DNA of 64,000 bases from Begonia masoniana. Taxonomy: Eukaryota; Streptophyta; Magnoliopsida; Cucurbitales; Begoniaceae. The translations under genes and the position numbers were made by a program. Positions 11,361 through 23,644 of the stretch are shown one piece after another. The DNA lies in contig CM039508.1 of the NCBI GenBank assembly GCA_022432975.1, positions 18,699,330 to 18,763,329 on the forward strand. The letters are read 5' to 3'. Below the pieces are notes generated by a model. That model had not been told where the DNA came from. It ran no database searches and saw nothing but the letters and a program-made list of their open reading frames with translations. How positions within the stretch are numbered: the stretch's first letter is position 1; each line of letters opens with the position of its first letter.

Positions 11361-11761
11361 TGTAACACCCGAGTTTTTCGGGTTTCCGCTCCAAGGCTAT
11401 TTTCGTAAATAAGTAAATTAGGTCTGTTTTGCGAGCGGATAGTTTTATTAGGACCCTAAAAATTTATGGGGATTTGTAGAAGAATAAGTGAAATTTTAGA
11501 AGTCCAAATCGAAAGAGTAATGCTAGAGTTCCCGTTTTAGCCTTTTAGTTTGTTAATTCGTAAAAATAGCAAAATAATTCCGTTTTGTGAACGGTGAGTT
11601 TTGTTAGAACTCTAAGATTAAATTGGAATATTTGGAGAAATAAGGAAATTGCAGAGAAACCGAATCGATGGACTAATTGAAGAATTTAGCATAGAATTGA
11701 TGGAGGGGCATTTAAGTAATTTGATAAGTAAAAGAAAAATTATAATTTTTATACAAAAGTT

Positions 11762-12170
11762 GAATGGCTTCACGATGAAGCCATTCCACCCCGACGCCAA
11801 GCGAGCCCCGACGACAGTGAGGGAGACGCGTGACCCTCCGACGGCAACCACGGCTCCGACCACCGTTCAGACGAGCGAACTCCGGCGAGCTGAACCAGAG
11901 CTCGGTTCGGCCTTCTCCTTGCCAGACCCGACCGAAAACAGGTTGAGTTTCTTCCCTGTTTTCGTTCTGTTCATGGCCAACAGTGGCAAGCTCGATTGAG
12001 CTCCGTCCACCGGCCCTTTTTGGTTGCTTTCAGCGTCAATTGGCCGAGCTCGGTGCTGGCATGGATTGCCGAGCAATGAGGAGCTCGGATTTGGGGAAAA
12101 ACCGAGGGCTAGGTTTTTGGAGCTCGGGTTTTTCGTGTGGGATTCCGGGTTTTCTTATTAGATTATGTTA
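11762..12170 (+). other. GC-rich leader block of the E2 LTR
   Basis: A roughly 400-base island much richer in G and C than its surroundings. It starts with the AATGGCTTCA/TGAAGCCATT hairpin. Open frames of 60-116 codons cross it on both strands and recur in the 3' LTR (17217-17567 and others), but LTR copies share them by descent. The E3 LTR has a different GC-rich block at the same place (24349-24660), also opened by a hairpin. I read it as transcribed leader, not a protein gene. Confidence 0.45.
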
Positions 12171-12585
12171 ATTGGATGTTAGGAGGATAGATTAGTGAGG
12201 AATTGAGAGAGTTTTGATAAAAAATTGAAAAAGTGAAATTTTGGGAAAAAGGGGCAGTTCGGGTTTTGCCCTTTTTGACCTAGTTCCGGTCATTTGTTTT
12301 AAAATTCCTTTTGGCAGATTAAAATAGGTTATTAGAGGAGTACGTGGCCGCTGGAATCGTTCGATTCCGATAACCGACGCGAAAGTTACGCGCGTTCGAA
12401 GTTTTAGGTCGGTTTTTACCGAACCCAAATTAGTGGCCCATTTAATTAGGTTTTAGTTGGATTTGACTAGAGACTTAGTTTAAGTTTAGAGTTCGTTTAT
12501 TTAGGATCGGTTTTAATGCCTTAATTGTGAAATGCTTTAGGTGGAGACGACCTTTGGACGGTGCTCGGCTTACTACGGACGCCAG

Positions 12586-13277
12586 GTAAGTGGATGTTAG
12601 GCTTCCGGCCCTTAAGGCCCTACATCGTGTCAACGTTAGGTTTTTCTGCTTTGATGATGATTTTCTGATTGTGGGGATTAATGAGTCGGGTAGCTTAGAA
12701 TGTTAGTTGTTTGTGAAGTTCGTTAAGAATAGTATATGTCCATGTATGTAGTGAATTGTTTGATGATATGTTTTGATGATATGTCGTACATAGATTTCTC
12801 ATGCATCATGTTTTAAAAGAAAAGTACAAAAATGTTTTAGCATATGATTTCACGATTTAAACGTAGAAACGACAACGATGTAAAACGAAAATGTATAGTG
12901 TCTGAGCCAAGTGGTTCACCCTTCAGATGTAAAGTTGTGGAACGTCCAGAAAATGTATGATATCTGAGGGAAGTGGTTCACCCTTCAGATAAAGATTTAT
13001 ATGTGGAACGTCTAGAGATGGAGAAGCTAATCCGCCCTCCATTGGTAGAGGATTATATGTATGATGAAACGAAATGAAATGAATATGTATGACGAAACGA
13101 AATGAAATGAATATGAACGATGAAACGAAACGAAATGAATATGAACGATGAAACGAAACGAAATGATTATGTACGATGAAACTGTAGAAACTGCATATGT
13201 TAAGTAAAATGTTTTAAATTCATATAGTGCATCCCCTTACTAAGCATTAGGCTTACTGTTTATGTTGCACGATGTAG
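12586..13277 (+). other. Intron-like segment 2 of the E2 5' LTR with pairing ends
   Basis: Donor GCCAG/GTAAGTGG. 5' arm CCTACATCGTG (12619-12629) is exactly reverse-complementary to 3' arm CACGATGTAGG (13268-13278). Pairing resumes with CAAC/GTTG after a one-base bulge. The hairpin TAAGC-ATTAG-GCTTA is at 13241-13255 and the acceptor GATGTAG ends at 13277. Within it lie two copies of CTGAG(C/G)(C/G)AAGTGG-type stem-loops and ATGGAG-loop-CTCCAT (13018-13042). Confidence 0.6.
13057..13187 (+). repeat. Tandem repeat, about 28-bp unit (E2 LTR)
   Basis: Four to five units of a GATGAAACGAAACGAAATGAATATGA-like motif (given here in part) with small changes. Matching arrays occur in the 3' LTR (about 18620-18735) and in E3 (about 25634-25760) with slightly different unit counts. 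Confidence 0.8.
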
Positions 13278-14169
13278 GTGACAGGTGTGAACTCGATGAC
13301 AAAGAATAGGTGGTCGACGGATGGTGCTCGTGGCGACGGGGTGTGTTTTGGTTTGGCTAGATGATCCGATGGTGTGCCCCGAACTGTTTTGGTGGCGAAT
13401 GGATGTGAGTTAGTTTTGTTGGTTAGAAAGGTGATGGATTTTAGGGTGTATATTTAAGTTTAATATTCAGGAAATTTTATAGTGGATATAGGTTTAAAGT
13501 AGTACTATTTTGAATGATTTGTTAATGTATGTCATTGGTGATGTTTTAGGAAATTTAGTGCTTATGCTCGATGTATGTTTTGAGGATTTGATTGGGTTTT
13601 GTTTGATAATTTTACGTTAGTAGGTCTATGTGTCGGTTTTGTTTGTGAAAGCATCAAAGTGTTTAAGTATTTAGATTGAATGTTTTGATAGAAAGATGTA
13701 TGAATAGTCGAGTTTGATGTATATGTAGTGGTAGTAGATTGTTTAGAATGTAGAGTCTTAATTTTAGAAATATACTGAAACTGCTTAGGTTATTTTTAAC
13801 AGGTAAGGATAAGCTCGATTTTTAGAGCGATCCATGCAGTTCGTTTTCTTGAATTTGTCTGAAATTGTAGGTTATATTAGTGTCATGTTTTGATGATCGA
13901 GGAATGAGTGATTTTAAGGGATTTCAACAATCCGAGACTTCAGTTTAATGGTTTAGAAGTCGAAACGTTATGAGTGATATAAAAAGAAAAATTTACGTGG
14001 TTACGAGAGTTTAAAGTTAAGGTTACGTTAGGGTTAGTTTGTTTAAGGGTTTTGGGTTATGTTTAAAGTAAAAATGAAAAAGTTTATGCGATAAATACGA
14101 GGGCTTAGGTAATGATTATGTCACGGCAAGTCCGTGGCGGCCCTGATCGGGTTGGGGTCGTCACAGTTA

Positions 14170-14180
14170 TGGTATCAAAG
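14170..14180 (+). other. E2 primer-binding site
   Basis: TGGTATCAAAG begins 4 bases after the 5' LTR. It is the initiator Met tRNA type site with one change from the E1 form. Confidence 0.8.
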
Positions 14181-14331
14181 AGACGGAGTTTTAAAAGCGA
14201 CTTCTGTGATATGCCTGCCAAAAACACACCGCCGCACGAGGACTCTCCATCGACTGTAAGTGTTTAAGTTTATGTATGATTCTAAATTGTTCATTTTGCA
14301 TGTGTTTTTTAATGTGTCTAGGAACAAGAAA

Positions 14332-14802
14332 ATGCCGAAAGCAGCTAGAAAACTCGAGGAGAAATCCATTAGTCAGCTTATGGACATAATGCACCAATGG
14401 TCAGAACAAGTAGGGATCTTACTCGACCGAGATGGAAATGGTAATAGACAAGATAGTACTTCATGGAACCTGGGTAGTGAACGAACTAGGCAGTTCGACC
14501 TCCGATGTTTGATGGATGTGCTATAGATCCGATACAGGCCGAGGAGTAGGTTCGAGCAACGGAAGGATTGTTTGACATTATTAAGGTGAAGGAGGTAGAT
14601 AAGGTTTCTTATGCGATGTGTCATCTGGTGGGAGTGCAAGTTGCATTCCGGTCGATGTTTTCGGTGTGTCATGGTGGGGCACCAGGCCAAAGATTGTCTA
14701 GGACCGAATAAGATACCACCGTGTTGTCCTCCGAGGATGTCTACCTTGATCGAAGAAGAGGAAGCCGCTCAACCATCGGTTATTCCAGGTGTATTCATAT
14801 AG
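14332..14802 (+). pseudogene. Degenerate, internally deleted gag of E2
   Basis: ATG at 14332 opens a 64-codon stretch resembling the E4 gag N-terminus (shared SEQ(V/L)G(I/L)LL(D/N) block), then a stop. A short remnant (IKVKEVDKVSYAMCHLVG in another frame) corresponds to the capsid block around IGEGDKVTLATFHLAG of E4. The frame then joins directly to one zinc knuckle (CFRCVMVGHQAKDC) and the NKIPPCCPPRMSTLIEEE tail, stopping with TAG at 14800-14802. Much of the capsid is therefore missing between the two parts. The stop is at the same place as in E1. Confidence 0.75.
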
Positions 14803-16914
14803 TGGTGATTAATAAGATAAGGAGCGTTAGATAAGAAGTGTAATTAGAGTAGGGGTCTAAAACGTGACTTTTGTATATTATATAGAAGGAGGATAGTGAA
14901 TAGAGAAAGTTCGTATTGAAGTGAATAACCTGGGATAGTTGTGCGAGTGTGTACATACCTAGAATTTATTACCATTGGAGGCATACAACTTAAGAGATAT
15001 AACGGTTGAATAAACATAAACTGGACTTTAGTTGATGGATCTCCTGAGTATTTAAATGAAAGTAGTAACCAAAAGTCTAGCTCAGGTGAATTGTCGAATA
15101 GGAGCATTTGACTTAGTAAATATCAGTGAAGAGAATAAAGATATTGAGGCGGAATAGTGGTTCGACAGAGTGAGTACCAACTAGGAAAGGTAACGAGTAG
15201 TTGATTTCGAACTTTTGGTTTAAAAAGGATAAGAGATAAGTGGTAAGCCTAAAGATGATGCAGTTCGAGTTAAACGCCGTAACCTGTGACTTACCTCCAG
15301 GATGGAAGTAGGAACTTTAGTGTTTAAAGGACCCGAGAGGTAGATCGTAATGAAGTGTCATTTCCAAATTTTTGGGAAAAGAATTGACTGGAGAGTTTGG
15401 GTGGTGACCAATTGAGTGGAACTCGAAGTGCGTATGAGTGATCGAACGATAGAGCGTAAAGTTGGAAAAGATTGGAACTTGGCTATAGAAATAGTCATTA
15501 CTCAATAGGTGGTTAAAGTCGTAGGCCAGTCAAAACTTAGCGCCTAAGTGATGATTGAGGAAATCGGTTGAAGGAGATTAAATTAGGTGAATTAGAAAGC
15601 TTGGCCATAAGGGATTAAGAGAAGGCTGATACATGTGAGAGTTTAAAGAAGTGAACTCGATCACTTTGGTATTTGCCTGGAGACGTGAGAATAGATAGGG
15701 CTTGCGGTATGAGCCATAGCATGCTTAGTTCCATTCCAGGTAAAGGATGCTTCTAAGTTTTTGGGAAAGTAGAAGGACAAGATTTGAGAATTTTAGAAGA
15801 TTAGGATTGAGGTTGTAAATCAATTTACAACAAGTTTGCTAACAAGAAAGTCGTTAGATAAATCATTGTGAAGAAGCCAAAGAGAATATTTAGAACTTGA
15901 CTAGAAGGAATGAAGGATAATAGGCTAGTTAGTAACTTTTGAGGAAGTCCATGTGGGATATTAAGAATGAGTATAGGACATTATTTAAATTAAATAAAGG
16001 ATTTGGATGTGGAGTTAAGCCCGAATGTGAAGTCTTGCGAATCAAGGGATTGGTGAGTTATCAAGTACATTAGGAATAAGATTAAATTAGGAATCTAAAA
16101 GGGGCCAACCTATATATAACGAAGTTGAAGCCAATGATTTTGGGAATAGCTAACGTGAACGAGATCGCAACTTAAGGAAAATAAGGACTATGTGGTGTAA
16201 GATAAAATGGACGGTTAGGTAGATCTTTGGGCTGCGAATAGTGTCATAGAGATAAGTGAGAAAATTATTTAGATTAAAGGGGAGGTTGACTTATGAGTCA
16301 AGTAATGGAGGTTATGAAATTAGGAGCATATTGGACGGAAGGAAGGAAGAGTTACACTAGGACTGTACGAGTGGGCTTTGAGGTGAGGTTAGATCAGGAG
16401 GGGTAGAAAATGCTTTGACTCGTAAGTTAAGTCAATTACTTATGCACCCTTTAAGGTGTTGGGGGAATAGTTTAACGACTTTGTTCAGACTTAAGAATTT
16501 GTTAGTGATTGATAAAAACCGAGGCCCAAGTTGGACAAACGAGCGTTGTGGATATAATTATAAAGACTTAAAGAATACTTTGAAAGAGAAGGGAGTAAAT
16601 TTAAGTATTCAGAGCCCCGAGTACTAGGATTGTATTAGAGTGACTAATGGAACGTCATGTTTGCCCAATGTCCATGGGTGTATGGGTGCGAGTGATGGAT
16701 TAGGTTGAAAGCAATGGACGTATGAGTGATTGAGTTACAAATGCATAGTTAGGAGAATCACAACTTTGAAGATCTAGGAATTGTCATTACATGATAGATG
16801 ATTAAGGCTATAGTGTAATCAAGATTTAGTGTTGCAACAGTAATTACGGTGGTAGCATTGGAGTGAGAAATTAGAAGGTTAACCAAGCAATAATTTTGGG
16901 GACAAAATTCCAAT
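14803..16914 (+). other. Non-coding interior of E2
   Basis: No frame with pol motifs. It is alignable in blocks to the E1 interior, with at least one large deletion (the block equivalent to about 5650-6010 of E1 is missing here, joining near 15145). Because two copies from different insertion events keep the same non-coding sequence, this interior was already non-coding in their common source. Confidence 0.7.
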
Positions 16915-16928
16915 AAAGGAGGGAAGGA
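16915..16928 (+). other. E2 polypurine tract
   Basis: AAAGGAGGGAAGGA directly precedes the TGTAACACCC start of the 3' LTR. Confidence 0.85.
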
Positions 16929-19720
16929 TGTAACACCCGAGTTTTTCGGGTTTCCGCTCCAAGGCTATTTTCGTAAATAAGTAAATTAGGTCCGTTTTGT
17001 GAGCGGATAGTTTTATTAGGACCCTAGAAATTTACGGGGATTTGTAGAAGAATAAGTGAAATTTTAGAAGTCCAAATCGAAAGAGTAATGCTAGAGTTCC
17101 CGTTTTAGCCTTTTAGTTTGTTAATTCGTAAAAATAGCAAAATAAGTCTGTTTTGTGAACGTTGAGTTTTGTTAGAACTCTAAGATTAAATTGGAATATT
17201 TGGAGAAATAAGGAAATTGCAGAGAAACCGAATCGATGGACTAATTGAAGAATTTAGCATAGAATTGATGGAGGGGCATTTAAGTAATTTGATAAGTAAA
17301 AGAAAAATTATAATTTTTATACAAAAGTTGAATGGCTTCACGATGAAGCCATTCCACCCCGACGCCAAGCGAGCCCCGACGACAGTGAGGGAGACGCGCG
17401 ACCCTCCGACGGCGACCACGGCTCCGACCACCGTTCAGACGAGCGAACTCCGGCGAGCTGAACCAGAGCTCGGTTCGGCCTTCTCCGCTCCAGACCCGAC
17501 CGAAAACAGGTTGAGTTTCTTCCCTGTTTTCGTTCTGTTCATGGCCGACAGTGGCAAGCTCGATTGAGCTCCGTCCATCGGCCCTTTTTTGTTGCTTTCA
17601 GCGTCAATTGGCCGAGCTCGGTACTGGCATGGATTGCCGAGCAATGAGGAGCTCGGATTTGGGGAAAAACCGAGGGCTAGGTTTTTGGAGCTCGGGTTTT
17701 TCGTGTGGGATTCCGGGTTTTCTTATTAGATTATGTTAATTGGATGTTAGGAGGATAGATTAGTGAGGAATTGAGAGAGTTTTGATAAAAAATTGAAAAA
17801 GTGAAATTTTGGGAAAAAGGGGCAGTTCGGGTTTTGCCCTTTTTGACCTAGTTCCGGTCATTTGTTTTAAAATTCCTTTTGGCAGATTAAAATAGGTTAT
17901 TAGAGGAGTACGTGGCCGCTATGATCATTCGATTCCGATAACCGACGCGAAAGTTATGCGCGTTTGAAGTTTTAGGTCGGTTTTTACCGAACTCAAATTA
18001 GTGGCCCATTTAATTAGGTTTTAGCTGGATTTGACTAGAGACTTAGTTTAAGTTTAGAGTTCGTTTATTTAGGATCGGTTTTAATGCCTTAATTGTGAAA
18101 TGCTTTAGGTGGAGACGACCTTTGGACGGTGCTCGGCTTACTACGGACGCCAGGTAAGTGGATGTTAGCCTTCCGGCCCTTAAGGCCCTACATCGTGTCA
18201 ACGTTAGGTTTTTCTGCTTTGATGATGATTTTCTGATTGTGGGGATTAATGAGTCGGGTAGCTTAGAATGTTAGTTGTTTGTGAAGTTCGTTAAGAGTAG
18301 TATATGTCCATGTATGTAGTGAATTGTTTGATGATATGTCATAGATAGATTTCTCATGCATCATGTTTTAAAAGAAAAGTACGAAAATGTTTTAGCACAT
18401 GATTTCACGATTTAAACGTAGAAACAACAACGATGTAAAACGAAAATGTATAGTGTCTGAGGGAAGTGGTTCACCCTTCAGATGTAAAGTTATGGAACGT
18501 CCAGAAAATGTATGATATCTGAGGGAAGTGGTTCACCCTTCAGATAAAGATTTATATATGGAACGTCTAGAGATGGAGAAACTAATCCGCCCTCCATTGG
18601 TAGAGGATTATATGTATGATGAAACGAAATGAAATGAATATGTATGACGAAACGAAACGAAATGAATATGAACGATGAAACGAAACGAAATGAATATGAA
18701 CGATGAAACGAAACGAAATGATTATGTACGATGAAACTGTAGAAACTGCATATGTTAAGTAAAATGTTTTAAATTCATATAGTGCATACCCTTACTAAGC
18801 ATTAGGCTTACTGTTTATGTTGCACGATGTAGGTGACAGGTGTGAACTCGATGACAAAGAATAGGTGGTCGACGGATGGTGCTCGTGGCGACGGGGTGTG
18901 TTTTGGTTTGGCTAGATGATCCAATGGTGTGCCCCGAACTGTTTTGGTGGCGAATGGATGTGAGTTAGTTTTGTTGGTTAGAAAGATGATGGATTTTAGG
19001 GTGTATATTTAAGTTTAATATTCAGGAAATTTTATAGTGGATATAGGTTTGAAGTAGTACTATTTTGAATGATTTGTTAATGTATGTCCTTGGTGATGTT
19101 TTAAGAAATTTAGTGCTTATGCTCGATGTATGTTTTGAGGATTTGATTGGGTTTTATTTGATAATTTTACGTTAGTAGGTCTATGTGTCGGTTTTGTTTG
19201 TGAAAGCATCAAAGTGTTTAAGTATGTAGATTGAATGTTTTGATAGAAAGATGTATGAATAGTCGAGTTTGATGTATATGTAGTGGTAGTAGATTGTTTA
19301 GAATGTAGAATCTTAATTTTAGAAATATACTGGAACTGCTTGGGTTATTTTTAACAGGTAAGGATAAGCTCGATTTTTAGAGCAATCCATGCAGTTCGTT
19401 TTCTTGAATTTGTCTGAAATTGTAGGTTATATTAGTGTCATGTTTTGATGATCGAGGAATGAGTGATTTTAAGGGATTTCAACAATCCGAGACTTCAATT
19501 TAATAGTTTAGAAGTCGAAACGTTATGAGTGATATAAAAAGAAAAATTTACGTGGTTACGAGAGTTTAAAGTTAAGGTTACGTTAGGGTTAGTTTGTTTA
19601 AGGGTTTTGGGTTATGTTTAAAGTAAAAATGAAAAAATTTATGCGATAAATACGAGGGCTTAGGTAATGATTATGTCACGGCAAGTCCGTGGCGGCCCTG
19701 ATCGGGTTAGGGTCGTCACA
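16929..19720 (+). repeat. E2 3' LTR
   Basis: Co-linear with the 5' LTR. Its second intron-like segment runs 18154-18832. The arm CCTACATCGTG (18187-18197) matches CACGATGTAGG (18823-18833) exactly, the hairpin is at 18796-18810 and the acceptor is intact. Ends GTCGTCACA, then the GTATT target duplication. Confidence 0.92.
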
Positions 19721-19725
19721 GTATT

Positions 19726-21280
19726 TGACAGTTGTAAATATATTTTGAAGTATTCTGGAACTGCTTGGAGTTCTTCTTTTAGGTTCTGCATGGATTGTCT
19801 TGAGTTTTAGAGCTATCCATGCAGTTTGTTTTCTTGAAACTCTTGTCATGTTTTTTCTAAACTTCCGACGTGTTTTCTGGTATGTGTTAAAATTATGTTT
19901 TGAATCGGGTTTCTGGAGTTTTGATGTTTTGTGTCAAATGAAGTAAGTCGTCAAACAGAGGGGTAGCGAATCGATCGCCTGGGATAGCCGATCGATCGCC
20001 TGAGCAAATGTTATGTCTTCAAGTCTTCAAGTTTTCCTTCTGTAAAATAGTCGTCTATGCCTTCTGTAAAACAGTCGTCCACGCTATTCTGTAAAATAGT
20101 CGTCCACTCCTTCTGTAGAACAGTCGTCCACGCCTTCTGTAGAATAGTTTTCCATTCTACCTTTGATTTTAAACGTCCACGACTTCTGTTTGTACACATA
20201 TTTTGTCTTTGATTTTTAACATCCACGGCTTCTGTTGTCCACAGAGTCTGCCCTTTTATTTCAAACGTCCACAGCTTTTGTCGTCCACAGATTCTGTCTT
20301 TTATTTCAAACGTCTACAGTTACTGCCTTTATTTCAAACGTCCACAGCTTCTGTCGTCCACAGAGTCTACTCTTTTATTTCAAACGTCCACAGCTACTGT
20401 CGTCCACAGACTTTGTCTTTCATTTTAAACGTCCACAGTTTCTATCGTCCACAGATTCTGCCTTTTATTTTCAACGTCCACAGGCCTTTGTTGTCCACTG
20501 TTTTTGCCTTCTATTTCAAACGTCCACCACTTCTGCACTCCTGCTGTCCATTGCTTCTGTCATCCACTGTAGCTTCTCACTGCGTGACTTCCAGTTTACG
20601 TTTCCCATTATATTAGGTCTTCCACTGCATGTCTGTCGTCCATTTCTGTTTGTTTCTTCCTGCTCTCGTCCAAAGTACTCATCCAAGTTTTTAATATCCC
20701 TGTCTTCCTGTTTTTCTTCTGCCATGTATTTTTGTAATCTGATTTCAATATGTCTTCGCCTTCTGTCTCCCTGTTTTTCTTCTGCTATTTATTTCTGAAG
20801 TTCGACTTTTAATATGTTTTCTAGTCTAAATTTCCAGAGAAGGTTTTCCCTGCCTTCTGTCTTCCTGGTTTTCTTCTGCCATTTATAACTGTCATCTAGA
20901 TTTTTATGTCTTCCTGTTTTCTTCTATTATTCCCTCTAGTCTTCCAGTCTTCAATTCTAGAGAAGGCTTTCTCTGTGTTTATGTTTTATATCTTCCAACT
21001 TCTGTTTCCTGAACATCATGTCTGCCGATTTCCTGTCTTCCAATTTTATATCTTCTAACTTATGTTTTTCCTGAACGTTAAGACTTCCGATTTCTTGTCT
21101 TCCAAAGTTGAAGTCTTCCATTTTATGTCATCCGTAATTGTGCCTTCAATTTTATGTCTTACTATATCAAATGTTCCAGAGTTTTAGAAAGTCGAAAAAA
21201 TTTCTCGTCCAAAATGTGAAAGTCAAACTCAATGTTAGGTTGAGTATCGTGGCGGCCCTAGGTGGTTTGGGGTCGTTACA
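19726..21280 (+). repeat. LTR-D 3' segment with minisatellite
   Basis: Contains the GAGTTTTAGAGCTATCCATGCAG block found before the 3' part of all related LTRs here, a short GATCGCC palindrome cluster (19967-20004), and 20030-20570 of degenerate repeats built on GTCGTCCACAG-CTTCTG and TTTCAAACGTCCACAG words. The LTR ends GGTTTGGGGTCGTTACA. Reading frames of 137-187 codons across the repeats are by-products. Confidence 0.7.
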
Positions 21281-22733
21281 CGATGGCTAATGAGTCGACT
21301 TAGGTCAATTTTTTTTTTGTTGAATGAGCTCGATAGGGTAGCCAGACTCGACTCGTTTAACTCGGTAAGCTCGATGAGTCAGAATTTTTCAGACTCGACT
21401 CAGCTCGACTGTCTCATTTGTAATGTCTATCATAGTTCATAGCGCATTATGGAGTTTGATTGGTTTTGTGATTGAAAACCCGAGATTAAACAATTGGCAC
21501 TTGATGAAGTCAGAGTGATTGTAAAGCAAATGGTTCAAACTCTAAACCACTTATAAGTTCAACTCAAAATTATTATTGTTATTATTATTATTCTTTTTTT
21601 TTTTCATTTTTCAGTCTAATTTTAAATCATAATAAAAAGTTTAAATCAAACTCATGAACCAAAACCCAACTAGGAGAAATAAAATAAAAAATAAAAAATT
21701 GTTTTTGTCGTGACCTCAAGTGGGACCTATACGAACGACGAAGAACCCGACCCAAAATGAGTAGAAAAAGATAATCAAGATAGTTGGGAGTCATATCCTA
21801 GGATCATGTCATGAAATCAATGTCAAGTTTGTGCTATATGCAGCTATTTGACTATTTTGATTTTTAGTTACGTGTGATCATGTTTTTTTTTAAATGATGA
21901 TTTTCATTGAAAAAGCGTTCGCGACAATATTTTTGCTACCATATAAAGTTTTAAGTAAAATATTTTCAGAAATGCCCCACTAAAGATTCATTGAACTTTT
22001 TTTTATGAAAAAACAATAATATGATAAAAATCATAGTACTACTAAAAAAATATTGAATGTCAAAGTAGAAATTATCAATTGAGTCTCGTGAACTCGCATT
22101 CATCAACTACTATTTTTTAGGAAATAAACTAGGGATGACGAGGGGCAAAATGGATAGGGTTTAGACTCAAATGACAAGTTAGTAGAGGCAAGTGTTTTAT
22201 TTCTTTTGATTTTTCTTTCATTTGTTAAGTATGAATATTTTCTTTTATCTTCATTTATCTGCATTTCATTTAAGGTAAAATGTAAATTGAACTTTATCAT
22301 TTAAGGTCATTTACAACTTTAATCTAACCTAGTTTTTCCAACAAAATGTTTGCTAGTGTTCATCACAAATATAACCGTCTCTTTCTAGTTTCTACATGTA
22401 ATCACTTAATAATTATATTGTTGACTAATTCTCCAGCTTTAAAACAAACGTTCAGTGATTCAACGAAAAAATCAAAATTTTCTGGTTTAAGAATTAGAAC
22501 CCGAGGACTGGACTAGGAAGATTTCAATTTCGACAATCACATGTATGTTGCTAGTGTGCATATTGAATTTCAATGATAGTGAGTCCAAATTTTTTATATC
22601 AGCACATCCTATTATAGATTCTACTGGAAAAACTTGATTCTATATTCAAATATCAAGCTCTCATCGGGGATAATTTTTTATTCAAATTTTTAACACCACG
22701 ATGCAAAGCAGTGTTATAACATATCACAGAACT
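21281..22733. other. Gene-free stretch between nested clusters
   Basis: AT-rich DNA with many poly-A/T and ATT runs. Around 21281-21420 there are repeated GACTCGACTCG/GAGCTCGA words like those at 1310-1378. No protein-like frame, tRNA or clear transposon end was found. The border with E4 LTR sequence is near 22734. Confidence 0.5.
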
Positions 22734-23644
22734 TGTTTTGAAAGAATACGAAAATAAATTTACATGGTAAGACAAGAACAGAATTTGTATCAGATCAGCT
22801 ATTAAGGGAACTAATCCGCCCCTTAATCGAGTAAGAGGATGTATGACTTTGGGAAAATTGATCCACCTCCCATCGAACAGAGGGATCAGATCAGCTATTA
22901 AGGGAACTAATCCGCCCCTTAATCGAGTAAGAGGATGTATGACTTTGGGAAAACTGATCCACTTCCCATCGAACAGAGGGATCAGATCAGAGAACGAACA
23001 CAAATGCAACTGAGATGTGAAAGTAGAAACTGCATGATTAGAACTTATTTAGCATTAGGCTAATAGATGAGTTTTGTGATGTAGGTGCTGAGGTTTCAAC
23101 AGGTGATTTAAGAATAGGTGAAGTTGATGGAGCACATCTATGCCGCGGTTTGGTACACTGATGATGCGGTTTAACTAATGTCAGTATGAGAAGTCTAAAT
23201 GGATAGATGTTTTGTCTAAGTGTGCTGAGAATTTTTATGACAGTAGTTGTTTTAATATTTCTGTTACGTTTTTCTTTAGTTACTCTGATAGTGATACATT
23301 GTTGATTTTAACTGTGGTTCTTACTGGAATCCGAGCATTTCATGGTCAAGTTGTTTTGAATGATTACAGTAAAATTTAGAAGTTCTTTTTGTAGTCAGAG
23401 TTGTTCATTTGTTTAGAGTGTACTGGTCAATGTGTTGTGATGTTGTCGTTCGGCAGATGTGATCGGCAGATGTCGTTCGGCAAAGGTGATCAGTGGATGT
23501 TCGAAATCGAAAGATGTTTTCTGTTTCTGCTTCTACTGCTGAGACTATTTAGCGATCGGTAGATGTTCAAAACCGAAAGATATCTTCTGTTTCTAATTCT
23601 ACCGCTGAGACTATTTGGCGGAAGATGTCTTCTGTTTCTGCTTC
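22734..23644 (+). repeat. E4 5' LTR, first surviving part
   Basis: Aligns with 34483-35298 of the 3' LTR. It holds two copies of a roughly 100-bp unit with stem TTAAGGG-loop-CCCTTAA, the hairpin TTAGC-ATTAG-GCTAA (23049-23063), and the acceptor GTGATGTAG ending at 23084. It continues into repeats of TTCTGCTTCTACCGCTGAGAC-type units (23490-23644). It ends with GCTTC (23640-23644), the left target duplication of E3. Confidence 0.85.

Larger units (their letters stand above)
11361..14165 (+). repeat. E2 5' LTR
   Basis: The LTR contains a hairpin (AATGGCTTCA-cga-TGAAGCCATT near 11762-11784), a GC-rich leader to about 12170, a first intron-like segment ending CTTTAG at 12540, a 45-nt mini-exon 12541-12585, the second intron-like segment 12586-13277, tandem repeats near 13057-13187, and the conserved 3' end GTCACGGCAAGTCCGTGGCGGCC before GGGGTCGTCACA. 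Confidence 0.92.
11361..19720 (+). mobile_element. E2: complete non-autonomous gypsy-type LTR element
   Basis: LTRs at 11361-14165 and 16929-19720 enclose a 2.76-kb interior with primer site, broken gag and polypurine tract. The element begins TGTAACACCC and ends GTCGTCACA. It is flanked by an exact 5-bp target duplication, GTATT (11356-11360 and 19721-19725), inside LTR-D. The LTR start, the mini-exon area and the interior are related to E1, but a large block of the LTR (GC-rich leader, tandem-repeat section) is different. No pol is recognisable. The two LTRs differ by scattered, mostly transition changes, so insertion is fairly recent relative to its host LTR. Confidence 0.93.
1379..21280 (+). 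mobile_element. LTR-D: old solo LTR split by elements E1 and E2
   Basis: Three segments (about 1379-2000, 10587-11360, 19726-21280) rebuild one LTR of roughly 2.9 kb. It starts TGTGAAACACCC and ends GGGGTCGTTACA, like its relatives here. Its middle segment closely resembles the minus-strand solo LTR at 49211-51738 (shared GTACGGA...GTGGATGAGGA block and the same hairpin layout). The flanks, CAGTG before and CGATG after, are at best a mutated target duplication, so the exact start (1379 or 1381) is uncertain. No internal region or second LTR is seen, so solo LTR is the best call. Confidence 0.7.

Noticed and set aside
11649..11999. 116-codon frame in the E2 5' LTR, repeated at 17217-17567 in the 3' LTR
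   Set aside because: The two LTR copies are near-identical by descent, so recurrence is not evidence of selection; the related E3 LTR does not keep it. Kept only as a GC-rich leader.
12586..13278. Paired arms as terminal inverted repeats of a small DNA transposon inside the LTR
   Set aside because: No target duplication around the arms, arms lie inside rather than at the ends of the conserved segment, and interior sequence differs widely between families while arms covary; RNA pairing explains it better, though not yet proven.
20203..20798. Frames of 137 and 187 codons
   Set aside because: They run through degenerate GTCCACAG repeats of LTR-D in overlapping frames, with no protein family.
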